NCBI RefSeq assembly: GCF_008843145.1
Contig: NZ_CP030265.1
Location: forward strand, 649,001 to 713,000
From: Skermanella pratensis
GTDB lineage: Bacteria; Pseudomonadota; Alphaproteobacteria; Azospirillales; Azospirillaceae
Direction: 5' to 3'
DNA: 64,000 bases
Shown: in pieces, positions 1 to 11,293 of the stretch
Layout of the letters: each line of letters begins with the position of its first letter
How positions within the stretch are numbered: the first letter of the stretch is position 1
Position numbers and translations under genes: made by a program
Notes under the pieces: generated by a model
Databases searched by the model: none
What the model saw: only the letters and a program-made list of their open reading frames with translations
Told to the model about the DNA's origin: nothing

Positions 1-37
1 CGCCGCTGAAGCCAGGATCGTCCGGAGCTGACCCGCG

Positions 38-234
38 GCTGTCCGGCACGGTAATTCCGGCGGAGCTCTCAACCTCTTATCGTCATGACCGGGCTTGACC
101 CGGTCATCTCTTGCGGACTTGATCCACGCCTCCGTGGCCGGACATACCTGGATCAAGTCCGGGCATGATGAAAAGGGAGCATTGCTGTCCCTGCTTGTCA
201 CTTCGAGGGGCTGGCAACTACCGTGCCGGACAGC
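38..234. repeat. Composite palindromic intergenic repeat
   Basis: The ends are a 16-base inverted repeat: GCTGTCCGGCACGGTA at 38-53 and its complement at 219-234. Inside lie two further palindromes: ATGACCGGG/CCCGGTCAT at 85-107 and CGGACTTGATCCA/TGGATCAAGTCCG at 114-161. The same words (GGCTGTCCGGCACGGT, CATGACCGG-CTTGA-CCGGTCAT) recur in the 170-bp repeats near 22.6 kb, so this is a member of a dispersed modular repeat family. No gene is supported in bases 1-266. Confidence 0.7.
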
Positions 235-266
235 GGCTAACCTGATCCCGGTTTCCAGGCTCTCGC

Positions 267-767
267 CTACATGTTGATCTTCTTGTTCTCGCCGGGATGG
301 GGCGGCTCGCCGGTCAGCTTGGCCTTCACATAGCCATAGGCATGGACCATCGTGCTGGACGGGCTGTCCCAGTACTCGGCTTTCGTCACGTGGACGCGGA
401 TCAGGGCGATGTTCGGATCGTCCTTGCCCTTCGGGAACCAGGTGGCGAGGGGCTCGCTCCAAAGTTCCTCAATCTTCCGCCTGTCCCGGACGAGTTGGGC
501 CGTGCCGGAGAGCGAGACATAGTTCTGGTCGTCGGGATCGGCGTAGCTCAGGTTGACTTCGTGGTGCTGGTTGACTTCGTCGACCTTGTGGGAATCGGCA
601 CCGGTAAAGAACCAGAGATCGCCATCGAACTCGGATTGCTGGGCGACCATCGGACGGCTGCGGAGGGTGCCGTCATCATCGATGGTGGTCATCATCGTGA
701 AGCGGATGTCCTTGATCATCCCCCAGAGCTTCTTGATGTCGTCTGAATTCTGGGTGCTGGTAGCCAT
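267..767 (-). CDS. Pyridoxamine 5'-phosphate oxidase-fold (general stress protein 26-like) protein
   Basis: A 166-residue protein of the split-barrel flavin-binding PNPOx-like family, the group of Bacillus general stress protein 26. Family features visible are the N-terminal segment IRFTMMTTIDDDGTLRSRPM, then WFFTGADSHKVDEV, and VSLSGTAQLVRDRRKIEELW followed by WFPKGKDDP and a late EYWDSP. Members bind FMN/FAD or F420 and are linked to stress responses; the substrate cannot be told. The start at 767 is chosen because GGAGAG lies just upstream, and the upstream extension in frame lacks family similarity. It stands alone between the repeat at the window start and a small membrane-protein gene on the same strand. 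Confidence 0.9.
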   Translation of the reverse strand: MATSTQNSDDIKKLWGMIKDIRFTMMTTIDDDGTLRSRPMVAQQSEFDGDLWFFTGADSHKVDEVNQHHEVNLSYADPDDQNYVSLSGTAQLVRDRRKIEELWSEPLATWFPKGKDDPNIALIRVHVTKAEYWDSPSSTMVHAYGYVKAKLTGEPPHPGENKKINM

Positions 768-842
768 TGTGGCTCTCTCCGTTCCAATTGAGTATTGCAC
801 TTCAACAGGAGGAGAGGCCGGGTGTTCCCGCCGTACGACGGC

Positions 843-1247
843 TCAGAGCATCAGCGTGGGGAACGCCAGCAGCACGCCCAGGGCGGCGATTCCCAGCAGG
901 GCGGTGGCGCAGTGGCCGTAATCGCCCGCCATGGCGGGCAGGGTGAATTCGACGCCGGCCCGCTTCAACGCCTGCCTGGCGTACTTCTCGGGTTCCGGAC
1001 AGCGTACGCCGTCGATGCGGAACTTCTTCAGCATGTCCGAGAGATCCTGGACGGCCGCTTCGCCGGGCAGGGTCATCAGCCGGCGGGCGGTCGAAACGGG
1101 CTCGCGCCCGCAGGATTCCAAGGCGGAGCGTAGCGTGATCGGCTGGTTCGTGACGCGGGAGTTGCCGATCCGGTGGGCGAGGAACTTGCCGATCACGTCT
1201 TCGGGTTGACGGGAAACTCCGGAAACACACGGGAAAAACGCGCGCAT
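843..1247 (-). CDS. Hypothetical small protein with C-terminal membrane anchor
   Basis: A 134-residue protein I do not recognise. A clean GGAGG lies about 8 bases before the ATG at 1247, and codon use matches the host. The body is soluble, basic and carries four cysteines. Residues ~113-134 form a single hydrophobic segment ending at the C-terminus (ALLGIAALGVLLAFPTLML), so it may be tail-anchored. The N-terminus (MRAFFPCVSGVS) is only weakly hydrophobic. It lies downstream of secA on the same strand, but a hairpin at 1387-1416 separates them. No function is proposed. Confidence 0.6.
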   Translation of the reverse strand: MRAFFPCVSGVSRQPEDVIGKFLAHRIGNSRVTNQPITLRSALESCGREPVSTARRLMTLPGEAAVQDLSDMLKKFRIDGVRCPEPEKYARQALKRAGVEFTLPAMAGDYGHCATALLGIAALGVLLAFPTLML

Positions 1248-1386
1248 GAACCTGACCTCCGCTTGGGTGCATATGACTTATGGCGGAGATTGTGCGGCGC
1301 ACCGGCCGGTGCGACGTTGATCCATGTCAAGTTTTTGGAAAATCGTCGCAGGGGGCTTCAGTTACATTTTAGACTGTATGTCTAAT

Positions 1387-1416
1387 CCCGGGGCGCCGTG
1401 TTCCGGACGCCCCGGG
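1387..1416 (-). terminator. Putative terminator of secA
   Basis: CCCGGGGCG at 1387-1395 pairs with CGCCCCGGG at 1408-1416, giving a nine-pair GC stem 14 bases after the secA stop. The downstream tract on the minus strand (ATTAGACATACAG) is only moderately T-rich, so factor-independent termination is likely but not certain. Confidence 0.5.
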
Positions 1417-1429
1417 TTTACCCGGCTGT

Positions 1430-4144
<2,715 letters not shown>

Positions 4145-4243
4145 TGAGACCTCGGGTTAGAGCAAAGAACGGTTTGAGCAAGAAACGGCTGGCGCACGAT
4201 CCAGGGCGCCCGCTCGGCATCGGCCCGGGCATGGCACGGCCTT

Positions 4244-4272
4244 GACATAAGAGTGCGCGCAATGCCTGTCAA
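4244..4272 (-). promoter_or_regulatory. Sigma-70 type promoter of secA
   Basis: On the minus strand TTGACA (4272-4267) and TATGTC (4249-4244) are separated by exactly 17 bases, about 100 bases before the secA start. The -35 is a perfect consensus. The block is also symmetric: TTGACA occurs on the plus strand at 4242-4247, but no plausible -10 follows there. In the rest of the 340-bp gap 4145-4484 I see no gene and no convincing plus-strand promoter. Confidence 0.7.
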
Positions 4273-4484
4273 CAAGCCTGCGGCTGCACCACTTCCGCTC
4301 CGGCCCTGCGCCCGGCCCCTAGGCCCGGCGATACCGGCGGCCGTCCGGCAGGTGCGGCAAGCGTCTTAAGCAATCGTTAAGCCGTATGGGACAAAGATAA
4401 GCCCACGGAGTTGCTTTTCCAACCGCGCAGTAGGCGCAGGTACCCGCTCCCCCGTCATTATTGGCCCTTAGAAAGAGGCAGCCG

Positions 4485-5639
4485 ATGGTTGGCACACTCG
4501 AAGTCCTGGCCCCGACTCTGCTCGCGGGTGTCAAGCGCCCCGATCCCGCGCCGGGCCAGCCCCGGGTCGCAGCGAAGTCCGAAGCGCCGCCGCGCCGGGA
4601 TGCCGCACCGGACGCGGCCCCCAGGCCCCCCGCGAACGCCGGCGCCCTGAACGCCGGCCCCACGAACGTCGGCGCCCCGAACGCCGGGAGCGTCAAGGTC
4701 GAGCTTTCCGCGACGGCGATGCGGCTCAGCCAAGTCGTCAGCGAGAACTCCCGCCTCGCGCGGACCCCGCTGACCGTCGGGCGCCCGCGCGAACCCGAGC
4801 GGCCGCTCGACGCCGTGCTGGAAAAGGTGCGCGAAGACCTGGTCAAGGTCCTCCGCATGTTCGGCCGCTCGGAGGAGGAAAGCCTCAAGGCTGCCGAAGC
4901 GGTCGCCGGCAAGGCGCGGGAGGCGACCGCCCGCGGCCCGCTGGCCGCGCGTTCGCCCGAGCCGGGACAGGCCTCGGCCAACATCTCGCTGGTCTTCCAG
5001 TCGGTCAGCCTGAAGATCACCAGCGAGACCGGCAACATAGAGGCTTCCGTCGAGATGGTCCGCCTGGACGCCAGCATGACGACGGGCGCCGCCCTGGCCG
5101 TCGGGCTTCCGGGCGGCGGCGCCGAGGCCGGTGGCGGTGGCGGTGGTGGCGGCAGCCGGCAGATCGATCCGCTGGTGCTGGACATGGACGGCAACGGCAT
5201 CGACCTGACCACGGCGGAGTCCGGCATCCTGTTCGACATCGACGGCGACGGCACCCGCGACCGGACCGCCTGGGTGGCGGGGAAGGACGCTTTCCTGGCG
5301 CTCGACCGCAACGGCAACGGCAGGATCGACGACGGGCGCGAACTGTTCGGAGAGCAGAACGGCGCCGCCGGCGGGTTCGCCGAACTGGCCCGGTTCGACC
5401 AGGACGGCAACAGCGTCATCGATCACCGCGATGCCGTGTTCAATTCGCTGATCCTGCTGCGCGGCGACGGTGCCATGACGCGCCTGCGGGACGAGGGCAT
5501 CACCGAGATCCGCCTCGACCTCGCGATCCCGGTCGATCAGCGCCTGGCCGGCGGCAACGCGGTCGCCCAGAGCGAGTTCGGCCGGACCGACGGCCGTCGG
5601 GGAATGCTCGCCGACGTTCTGCTCGACGTCACGGTCTGA
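4485..5639 (+). CDS. Calcium-site protein with FrpC-like self-processing module
   Basis: A 384-residue protein. The first ~220 residues are Ala/Pro-rich and poorly conserved (repeated NAG/NVG triplets at ~45-65), ending in a poly-Gly stretch (~216-224). The C-terminal ~157 residues start at Asp228-Pro229 (QIDPLVLDMDGNGID). They carry several EF-hand-like DxDGDG loops, including DIDGDGTRD, DRNGNGRIDDGRELFG and DQDGNSVID. This matches the calcium-dependent self-processing module of Neisseria FrpC, which is cut at an Asp-Pro bond placed just before the same kind of loops. No RTX nonapeptides and no signal peptide are visible. The ATG at 4485 is preferred because AAGAGG precedes it; a TTG at 4461 is in frame. 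Confidence 0.75.
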   Translation: MVGTLEVLAPTLLAGVKRPDPAPGQPRVAAKSEAPPRRDAAPDAAPRPPANAGALNAGPTNVGAPNAGSVKVELSATAMRLSQVVSENSRLARTPLTVGRPREPERPLDAVLEKVREDLVKVLRMFGRSEEESLKAAEAVAGKAREATARGPLAARSPEPGQASANISLVFQSVSLKITSETGNIEASVEMVRLDASMTTGAALAVGLPGGGAEAGGGGGGGGSRQIDPLVLDMDGNGIDLTTAESGILFDIDGDGTRDRTAWVAGKDAFLALDRNGNGRIDDGRELFGEQNGAAGGFAELARFDQDGNSVIDHRDAVFNSLILLRGDGAMTRLRDEGITEIRLDLAIPVDQRLAGGNAVAQSEFGRTDGRRGMLADVLLDVTV

Positions 5640-5779
5640 CCTTTTCATCCGGGGGCGGCATCCGGGGCAGGGCTTCCCGGACCGCCGCCCCATGCGAATG
5701 TGTCATGCGGCCGTCATCCTGCTGTAATCCGTTGCGCCTAAGTTCCGCGAAATTGTCCTGATTGCGGAGACCCGACGGA

Positions 5780-7108
5780 ATGCGCGCACCCCTGCTCCCG
5801 ATACCGGCCCTCATGATCGGCGCGCTCGCCGCCGCCCCGTTTCCAGCCGCCGCCCAGGCGCCCGCGGTGGCCGTCCAGGTATATACGAGCAGCGATCCGA
5901 TCCTGACCCTGCGCAAGGTCGGTTTCGAGGGAGGCAGGACGCTCGACCTCTCCGTCGGGATCGGCAGCGGCGCGTTCCGCGGCAAGGACGATCCCGCCGA
6001 CATCTTCCACACGGTCAGCGACCAGGGTCCCAACTTCACCTGCGGCGACGCCGAGGACATCGTCGGCGTCAAGGGCGACAGGATCTGCGGCGACGTCAAG
6101 CGCGGCCGGATCTACCCGGTGCCGGAATACAGCCCCTCGATCTACCGCATCCAGGTGCTGGACGGCGGCACTTTCCGCGTGCTCGACAGCATCTCGCTGA
6201 AGGACGCCCGGGGCAACCCGGTGGACGGCATGCTGAACCCGCTGACCGTGGCCTCGACCGAGCAGCCGCTTGACGCCGCCGGCGCCAAGCTGAAGCAGAA
6301 CCCGAACGCCGTGGACGCCGAGGGCATCGTCCGCCTGTCCGACGGCAGCTTCTGGATCGGCGACGAGAACGGGCCTTCCATCCTGCACGCGGCTCCAGAC
6401 GGCCGCATCCAGGTCCGCCACGTCCCGGCGGGGACTGAAAAGGACTATGCCGGCGCCGGGTACGAGGTGAAGGGCACGCTGCCGGCCATCCTGGCCAAGC
6501 GGGCGCTGAACCGCGGCATCGAATCCATGGCGGTCTCCGAGGATGAGAAGTTCCTCTATTTCGTCCTGCAGAACCCGCTGGCCAACCCGGACAACGACGC
6601 CTACGCGGACGCCGCCAATACCCGGCTGTTCAAGCTGGACCGCGCGACGATGCAGGTCGCGGGCGAATATGTCTACGTGATGGAGCCGGCCTCGGCCTAC
6701 CGGGGCGAGGAGAAGAAGAAGCAGAGCACCGTGCGCATCAGCGAGCTGATGCATCTCTCCGGCGACGACCTGCTGATCCTGGAGCGGACGGAGCGGACCA
6801 CCAAGATCTTCCGCATCGCCCTGGCCGGTGCCACCGACATCAAGGGCGGCAAGTGGGACGACGCGGCCACCGCCCCCTCGCTGGAACAGGCCGACCTCGC
6901 CAAGGAAGGCATCGTGCCGGCCGCCAAGGCCCTGGTGCTCGACACCGCGGACCATCCCGGGATCGCGCCCAAGATCGAGGGCATGGCCCTTTTCGGCGAC
7001 GGCGCGCTGATGCTGGTCAACGACGACGATTTCGGCATCGACGGCAAGCGCACCGCGGTCGTCAAGGTGACCGGAGTGGCCCTCGAAGCCCCCGGAAAGG
7101 GCAAATAA
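5780..7108 (+). CDS. Exported esterase-like activity of phytase family protein
   Basis: A 442-residue protein with a clear Sec signal peptide (MRAPLLPIPALMIGALAAAP, cut near AAAQA) and a beta-propeller body of the 'esterase-like activity of phytase' family. Typical segments are VDAEGIVRLSDGSFWIGDEN near the middle, NRGIESMAVSEDEKFLYFVL, and the late KIEGMALFGDGALMLVNDDDFG. Members are periplasmic or secreted; the true substrate is uncertain, and phytase-like phosphoesterase activity is only a family-level guess. ATG 5780 follows GGAGACCCGACGG and begins the signal peptide. An in-frame TTG lies at 5762. The gap 5640-5779 holds a GC-rich stem but no gene. Confidence 0.85.
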   Translation: MRAPLLPIPALMIGALAAAPFPAAAQAPAVAVQVYTSSDPILTLRKVGFEGGRTLDLSVGIGSGAFRGKDDPADIFHTVSDQGPNFTCGDAEDIVGVKGDRICGDVKRGRIYPVPEYSPSIYRIQVLDGGTFRVLDSISLKDARGNPVDGMLNPLTVASTEQPLDAAGAKLKQNPNAVDAEGIVRLSDGSFWIGDENGPSILHAAPDGRIQVRHVPAGTEKDYAGAGYEVKGTLPAILAKRALNRGIESMAVSEDEKFLYFVLQNPLANPDNDAYADAANTRLFKLDRATMQVAGEYVYVMEPASAYRGEEKKKQSTVRISELMHLSGDDLLILERTERTTKIFRIALAGATDIKGGKWDDAATAPSLEQADLAKEGIVPAAKALVLDTADHPGIAPKIEGMALFGDGALMLVNDDDFGIDGKRTAVVKVTGVALEAPGKGK

Positions 7109-7295
7109 GGCGGCGGATCGGACGATCCATGGCCGGGATGTGGCGGGGTTCGGGCATTTGACGGACCCCGGCAGTCCCGCCTTGCAAGCCGCATCAAGCC
7201 GTGCTTAATCGCTGCGAAAGGGAAAAAGTGCGTGCGACCGCGGACCGCTGGCGCATGTCGCCGCACCCGTCATTCCGCTGAATAAGGAACTTCTC

Positions 7296-8210
7296 ATGTT
7301 CGCACGAGTCCTCCGCGTCGCCGCCGTCTCGCTGGCGCTCGGCGGCGCCGGCTTCGCCGCCCTGGCCCAGACCGGCACGACTCCCCCGGCCGGCGCCGGC
7401 ACCGGCGCCGGCGAGGATCCGGTGGTGGCCAAGGTCAACGGGGCCGAGATCCGGCGCTCCGAGGTCATGCGCACGATCGCGTCGCTGCCGCCCCAGGTTC
7501 AGCAGATGCCCGTGCAGATGATCTTCCCCGCCGTGATCGACCAGATCATCAACGGCAAGCTGGTGGCCGAAGCCGGCTACAAGAACAACGTGCAGAACGA
7601 CCCGGAAGTGGCGGAGCGGATGAAGCGCGCCGAGGAGCGCATCGTCCAGGAGCTCTACCTGACCACGGAAGTCCAGAAGCGCATCACCGCCGATCGCCTC
7701 CAGGAAGCCTACAACCAGTTCAAGCAGGAGAACCCGCCGCAGGACGAGGTCAAGGCCAGCCACATCCTGGTCGAGTCCGAGGACGCCGCCAAGGCGATCA
7801 TCGCCGACCTGAAGAATGGCGGCGACTTCGCCAGGATCGCGGGCGAGAAGTCGACCGACAAGGCCGCGGCCCAGCAGGGCGGCGACCTCGGCTTCTTCAC
7901 CAAGGACCAGATGGTCGAGCCCTTTGCCAACGCCGCCTTCGCCATGAAGCCGGGCGACGTCAGCGAGACCCCCGTCCAGACCCAGTTCGGCTGGCACGTG
8001 ATCAAGGTCGTCGAGCGCCGCCAGAGCACCCCGCCGACCTTCGAGGAGGTGCAGGAGCAGCTCCGCAGCCAAGTTTCCGAGCAGGTGATCGGCGAGCTGG
8101 TCGAGGACCTGCGCGGCGACGCCAAGGTCGAGCGCTTCCAGATGGACGGCTCGCCGATGCCCGAGCAGCCCGCCGCGGCCCCGGGTGCCGCCCCGGCTCC
8201 CAAGCCGTAA
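7296..8210 (+). CDS. Periplasmic parvulin-type peptidylprolyl isomerase
   Basis: A 304-residue exported foldase. The signal peptide is MFARVLRVAAVSLALGGAG and so on, cut near LAQTG. A SurA/PrsA-like N-terminal helical chaperone part (~45-145) is followed by a parvulin (PpiC) domain at ~148-245 with EVKASHILVESEDAAKAI, GGDLGFFTKDQMVEPF and FGWHVIKVVERR. The tail is Pro/Ala-rich and probably disordered. It likely helps outer-membrane or periplasmic proteins fold after Sec export, consistent with secA close by. AAGGA precedes the ATG. It is separated from argJ by only 38 bases, so the two may be cotranscribed. Confidence 0.92.
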   Translation: MFARVLRVAAVSLALGGAGFAALAQTGTTPPAGAGTGAGEDPVVAKVNGAEIRRSEVMRTIASLPPQVQQMPVQMIFPAVIDQIINGKLVAEAGYKNNVQNDPEVAERMKRAEERIVQELYLTTEVQKRITADRLQEAYNQFKQENPPQDEVKASHILVESEDAAKAIIADLKNGGDFARIAGEKSTDKAAAQQGGDLGFFTKDQMVEPFANAAFAMKPGDVSETPVQTQFGWHVIKVVERRQSTPPTFEEVQEQLRSQVSEQVIGELVEDLRGDAKVERFQMDGSPMPEQPAAAPGAAPAPKP

Positions 8211-8248
8211 CCTACCGACACTTCCACGACCCGAAAGCCACGACCACC

Positions 8249-9481
8249 ATGGCACCGACCATCTCTCCCCTTGCACCCGGCGACTTCCCTTGGATGCCGG
8301 CAATACCCGGTGTCCGGCTGGCTACGACCAATTGCGGCATTCGCTACCAGGGCCGCGACGACCTGATGGTAGCGCTCCTCGATCCCGGCACGACGGTGGC
8401 CGGCGTGGTCACGCGGTCGCTGACCGCTTCGGCACCCGTCCACTGGTGCAAGAAGAACCTGGCGGGCGGCGGCGCCCGCGCGATCGTGGTCAATTCGGGT
8501 AATTCCAACGCCTTCACCGGCAAGGCCGGCGAGGCGTTCGTCCAGGCCACGGTGGAGGCGGCGGCCCGGCTCGCCGGCTGCGAGCCCGGCGAGGTGTTCG
8601 TCGCCTCCACCGGCGTGATCGGCCAGCCGATCCCGGCCGACGCCATCGCCCGGCACCTGCCGGGGCTGGCCAACTCGTTCGACGCCGACGGCTGGTTCCC
8701 GGCCGCCAAGGCGATCATGACGACCGACACCTTCGCCAAGGGCGTCACCCGCACGGCGACGATCGGCGGCACCACGGTGACCATCAACGGGTTCGCCAAG
8801 GGCTCCGGGATGATCGCGCCCGACATGGCGACCATGCTGGGCTTCGTGTTCACCGACGCGGCGATCGCCGCCCCGGTGCTCCAGAAGCTGCTGGCCGAGG
8901 CCAACGAGCGGTCGTTCAATTGCATCACGGTCGACGGCGACACCTCGACCAGCGACACCGTGCTGCTGTGCGCCACCGGTCAGGCCGGCAACAAGCCGGT
9001 CACCAAGGCCGGCGACAAGGCCCTGGCCGACTTCAAGGCCCAGCTCAACGCCCTGATGGTCGATCTCGCCCGGCAGATCGTCCGCGACGGCGAGGGGGCG
9101 ACCAAGTTCGTCACCGTCCGGGTGGAAGGTGCCGCGTCGGACAAGGCGGCCAAGCGGATCGCGCTCAGCATCGCCAACTCCCCGCTGGTCAAGACCGCCA
9201 TCGCCGGCGAGGACGCCAACTGGGGCCGCATCGTCATGGCGGTCGGCAAGGCGGGCGAGAAGGCCGACCGCGACAAGCTGCGGATCTCCGCCGGCGGCGT
9301 GCTGATCGCGGCCGACGGCATGGAGGTTCCGGGCTACGACGAGACGCCGGTGGTCGAGCACATGAAGGGCCGCTACATCGACTTCCTGGTCGAATTGGGC
9401 ATCGGGTCCGGCGCCGCGACGGTCTGGACCTGCGACCTGACCCACGGCTACATCGACATCAACGGCAGCTACCGGAGCTGA
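8249..9481 (+). CDS. argJ: Bifunctional glutamate N-acetyltransferase / ornithine acetyltransferase ArgJ
   Basis: A 410-residue enzyme of the cyclic arginine pathway. It moves acetyl from N-acetylornithine to glutamate and may also use acetyl-CoA. The self-cleavage site is plain: GSGMIAPDMATMLGF, with processing expected between Ala194 and Thr195, Thr195 becoming the nucleophile of the beta chain. Other family segments are VNSGNSNAFTGKAG, ASTGVIGQPIP, and ANWGRIVMAVGKAGE near the end. Whether it is mono- or bifunctional cannot be decided by eye. It is followed 33 bases later by mutT. Confidence 0.97.
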   Translation: MAPTISPLAPGDFPWMPAIPGVRLATTNCGIRYQGRDDLMVALLDPGTTVAGVVTRSLTASAPVHWCKKNLAGGGARAIVVNSGNSNAFTGKAGEAFVQATVEAAARLAGCEPGEVFVASTGVIGQPIPADAIARHLPGLANSFDADGWFPAAKAIMTTDTFAKGVTRTATIGGTTVTINGFAKGSGMIAPDMATMLGFVFTDAAIAAPVLQKLLAEANERSFNCITVDGDTSTSDTVLLCATGQAGNKPVTKAGDKALADFKAQLNALMVDLARQIVRDGEGATKFVTVRVEGAASDKAAKRIALSIANSPLVKTAIAGEDANWGRIVMAVGKAGEKADRDKLRISAGGVLIAADGMEVPGYDETPVVEHMKGRYIDFLVELGIGSGAATVWTCDLTHGYIDINGSYRS

Positions 9482-9514
9482 TCCGGCGGTGACGCTTCTT
9501 CCGGCTGGATCCCC

Positions 9515-9952
9515 ATGAACTGCTTCGACCCGAACTCCACCCCCGAGCCCGGCAAGCCGATCCTGCTGGTGGTCGCGGTGGCCCTGGTCGATCCGGACGG
9601 CCGCGTCCTCCTGGCCCAACGGCCGGAAGGCAAGGCTCTCGCCGGCCTGTGGGAGTTCCCCGGGGGCAAGGTCCATGAGGGCGAAAGCCCGGAATACGCG
9701 CTGGTCCGCGAACTGCGGGAGGAGTTGGGGATCGAGACGGCGGGAAGCTGCCTCGCTCCCTTCACCTTCGCCTCGCACTGCTACGAGAGCTTCCACCTCC
9801 TGATGCCGCTCTATGTCTGCCGCGTCTGGCAGGGCACGGTCGCCCCGCTGGAGGGCCAGTCCCTGGCCTGGGTGCGGCCCAACGACATGGGCAAGTACCC
9901 CATGCCCCCGGCCGACAAGCCCCTGGTCGCGATGCTGCGGGACCTGCTTTAG
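9515..9952 (+). CDS. mutT: MutT-like (deoxy)nucleoside triphosphate pyrophosphohydrolase
   Basis: A 145-residue Nudix hydrolase that removes oxidised dGTP (8-oxo-dGTP) before it is built into DNA. The Nudix box is complete at residues 51-73 (GKVHEGESPEYALVRELREE, then LGI), matching GX5EX7REUXEEXGU. The preceding VLLAQRPEGKALAGLWEFPGG and the late SLAWVRPNDMGKYPMPPADKPL are typical of MutT. It follows argJ closely, a pairing common in alphaproteobacteria. Confidence 0.95.
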   Translation: MNCFDPNSTPEPGKPILLVVAVALVDPDGRVLLAQRPEGKALAGLWEFPGGKVHEGESPEYALVRELREELGIETAGSCLAPFTFASHCYESFHLLMPLYVCRVWQGTVAPLEGQSLAWVRPNDMGKYPMPPADKPLVAMLRDLL

Positions 9953-10031
9953 GCGGCATGGCCCATCGACCCGCCGGGTTCGATCCGCTAAGTTCCCGCC
10001 TCCCGTGTCCACAGAAGCGCCCGATCCCATC

Positions 10032-11219
10032 ATGACCGCCAAAGTCGGCAATCCTCTCTTCCGCGACATGCCCACCACCGTGTTCGAGGTGATGTCGCAA
10101 CTGGCCCTCAAGCATCGGGCGATCAATCTGGGGCAGGGGTTTCCCGACGACCGCGGGCCGGCCGACGTGCTCCGGGCGGCGGCCGACGCGCTGCTGGACG
10201 GCTACAACCAGTACCCCTCCATGATGGGCACGCCGGAGCTGCGCCAGGCCGTGGCCGCCCACGCCCGCCGGTTCTACGGCCTGGAGGTGGACTGGGCGCG
10301 CGAGGTCATGGTGACCTCCGGCGCCACCGAGGCGCTGGGCGCCTGCCTGCTGGGGCTGATCGAGCCGGGCGACGAGGTGGTCCTGTTCGAGCCGATGTAC
10401 GACAGCTACCTGCCCATCGTCCGCCTGGCCGGCGGCATCCCCCGGATCGTGACGCTGAAGGCCCCGGACTGGAGCTTCACCCGCGGGGACCTGGAGCGGG
10501 TGTTCGGCCCGAAGACCAAGGCGCTGGTGCTGAACAACCCGCTGAACCCCGTGGGCAAGGTCTATTCCCGCGCCGAGCTGGAGCTGATCGGCGAGTTCAT
10601 GCGGCGCTTCGACGCCTACGCGGTCTGCGACGAGGTGTACGAGCACCTGGTGTTCGACGGCGCCCGCCATATTCCCCTGATCACCATCCCGGGATTGCGC
10701 GACCGCTGCCTGCGGGTCGGCTCCGCCGGCAAGACCTTCTCCCTGACCGGCTGGAAGATCGGCTACGTGACGGGATCGCCCGAGCTGCTCCAGCCCGTCG
10801 CCAAGGCCCACCAGTTCATGACCTTCACGACCGCGCCCAACCTCCAGGCCGGGGTCGCCTACGGCCTCGCCAAGGAGGAGGCGTACTTCACCGGCCTCGC
10901 CGCGTCGATGCAGGCCAAGCGCGACCGGCTGGCGGCGGGCCTGCGCGAGGCCGGGCTGTCCGTACTGCACAGCGGCGGCACCTATTTCCTGATCGCCGAC
11001 ATCTCCTCCACCGGGTTCGACGGCGACGACGTGGCGTTCTGCCTGAACCTGACGGAGGCGGCCGGCGTGACCGCGATCCCGGTCAGCGCCTTTTTCGCCG
11101 AAAGCCCGGTGCGCACCTTCATCCGTTTCTGCTTCTGCAAGCAGGATGCGCTGCTGGACGAGGCGATCGCCCGGCTCAAGCGCTATTTCCAAGGCAATTG
11201 CATAGAACTTGCGCCATAA
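10032..11219 (+). CDS. Class I/II pyridoxal-phosphate aminotransferase
   Basis: A 395-residue fold-type I PLP enzyme of the kynurenine/methionine aminotransferase group (KAT/YbdL-like). Visible are INLGQGFPDD near the N-terminus, YNQYPSMMGTPELRQAVA, MVTSGATEAL, LNNPLNPVGKVYSRAEL, CDEVYEHLVFDG, and the Schiff-base lysine in SAGKTFSLTGWKIGYVTG (Lys234). The C-terminal arginine region reads VRTFIRFCFCKQD. The ATG at 10032 begins the conserved part; a longer in-frame extension upstream overlaps mutT and is rejected. The amino donor is not predictable beyond a preference for large hydrophobic, aromatic or Met-type substrates. Confidence 0.9.
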   Translation: MTAKVGNPLFRDMPTTVFEVMSQLALKHRAINLGQGFPDDRGPADVLRAAADALLDGYNQYPSMMGTPELRQAVAAHARRFYGLEVDWAREVMVTSGATEALGACLLGLIEPGDEVVLFEPMYDSYLPIVRLAGGIPRIVTLKAPDWSFTRGDLERVFGPKTKALVLNNPLNPVGKVYSRAELELIGEFMRRFDAYAVCDEVYEHLVFDGARHIPLITIPGLRDRCLRVGSAGKTFSLTGWKIGYVTGSPELLQPVAKAHQFMTFTTAPNLQAGVAYGLAKEEAYFTGLAASMQAKRDRLAAGLREAGLSVLHSGGTYFLIADISSTGFDGDDVAFCLNLTEAAGVTAIPVSAFFAESPVRTFIRFCFCKQDALLDEAIARLKRYFQGNCIELAP

Positions 11220-11293
11220 TCCGGCGTCATGCTCCAGCGGGTGCCGCGCGGCGCCAGCTGGTTATTCAAGCCGGTATCGGGGTTTGTCGTTTC

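Noticed and set aside
95-277. 60-residue plus-strand reading frame at the window start
   Set aside because: It lies in the composite palindromic repeat, has no ribosome binding site and encodes only repeat-derived residues.
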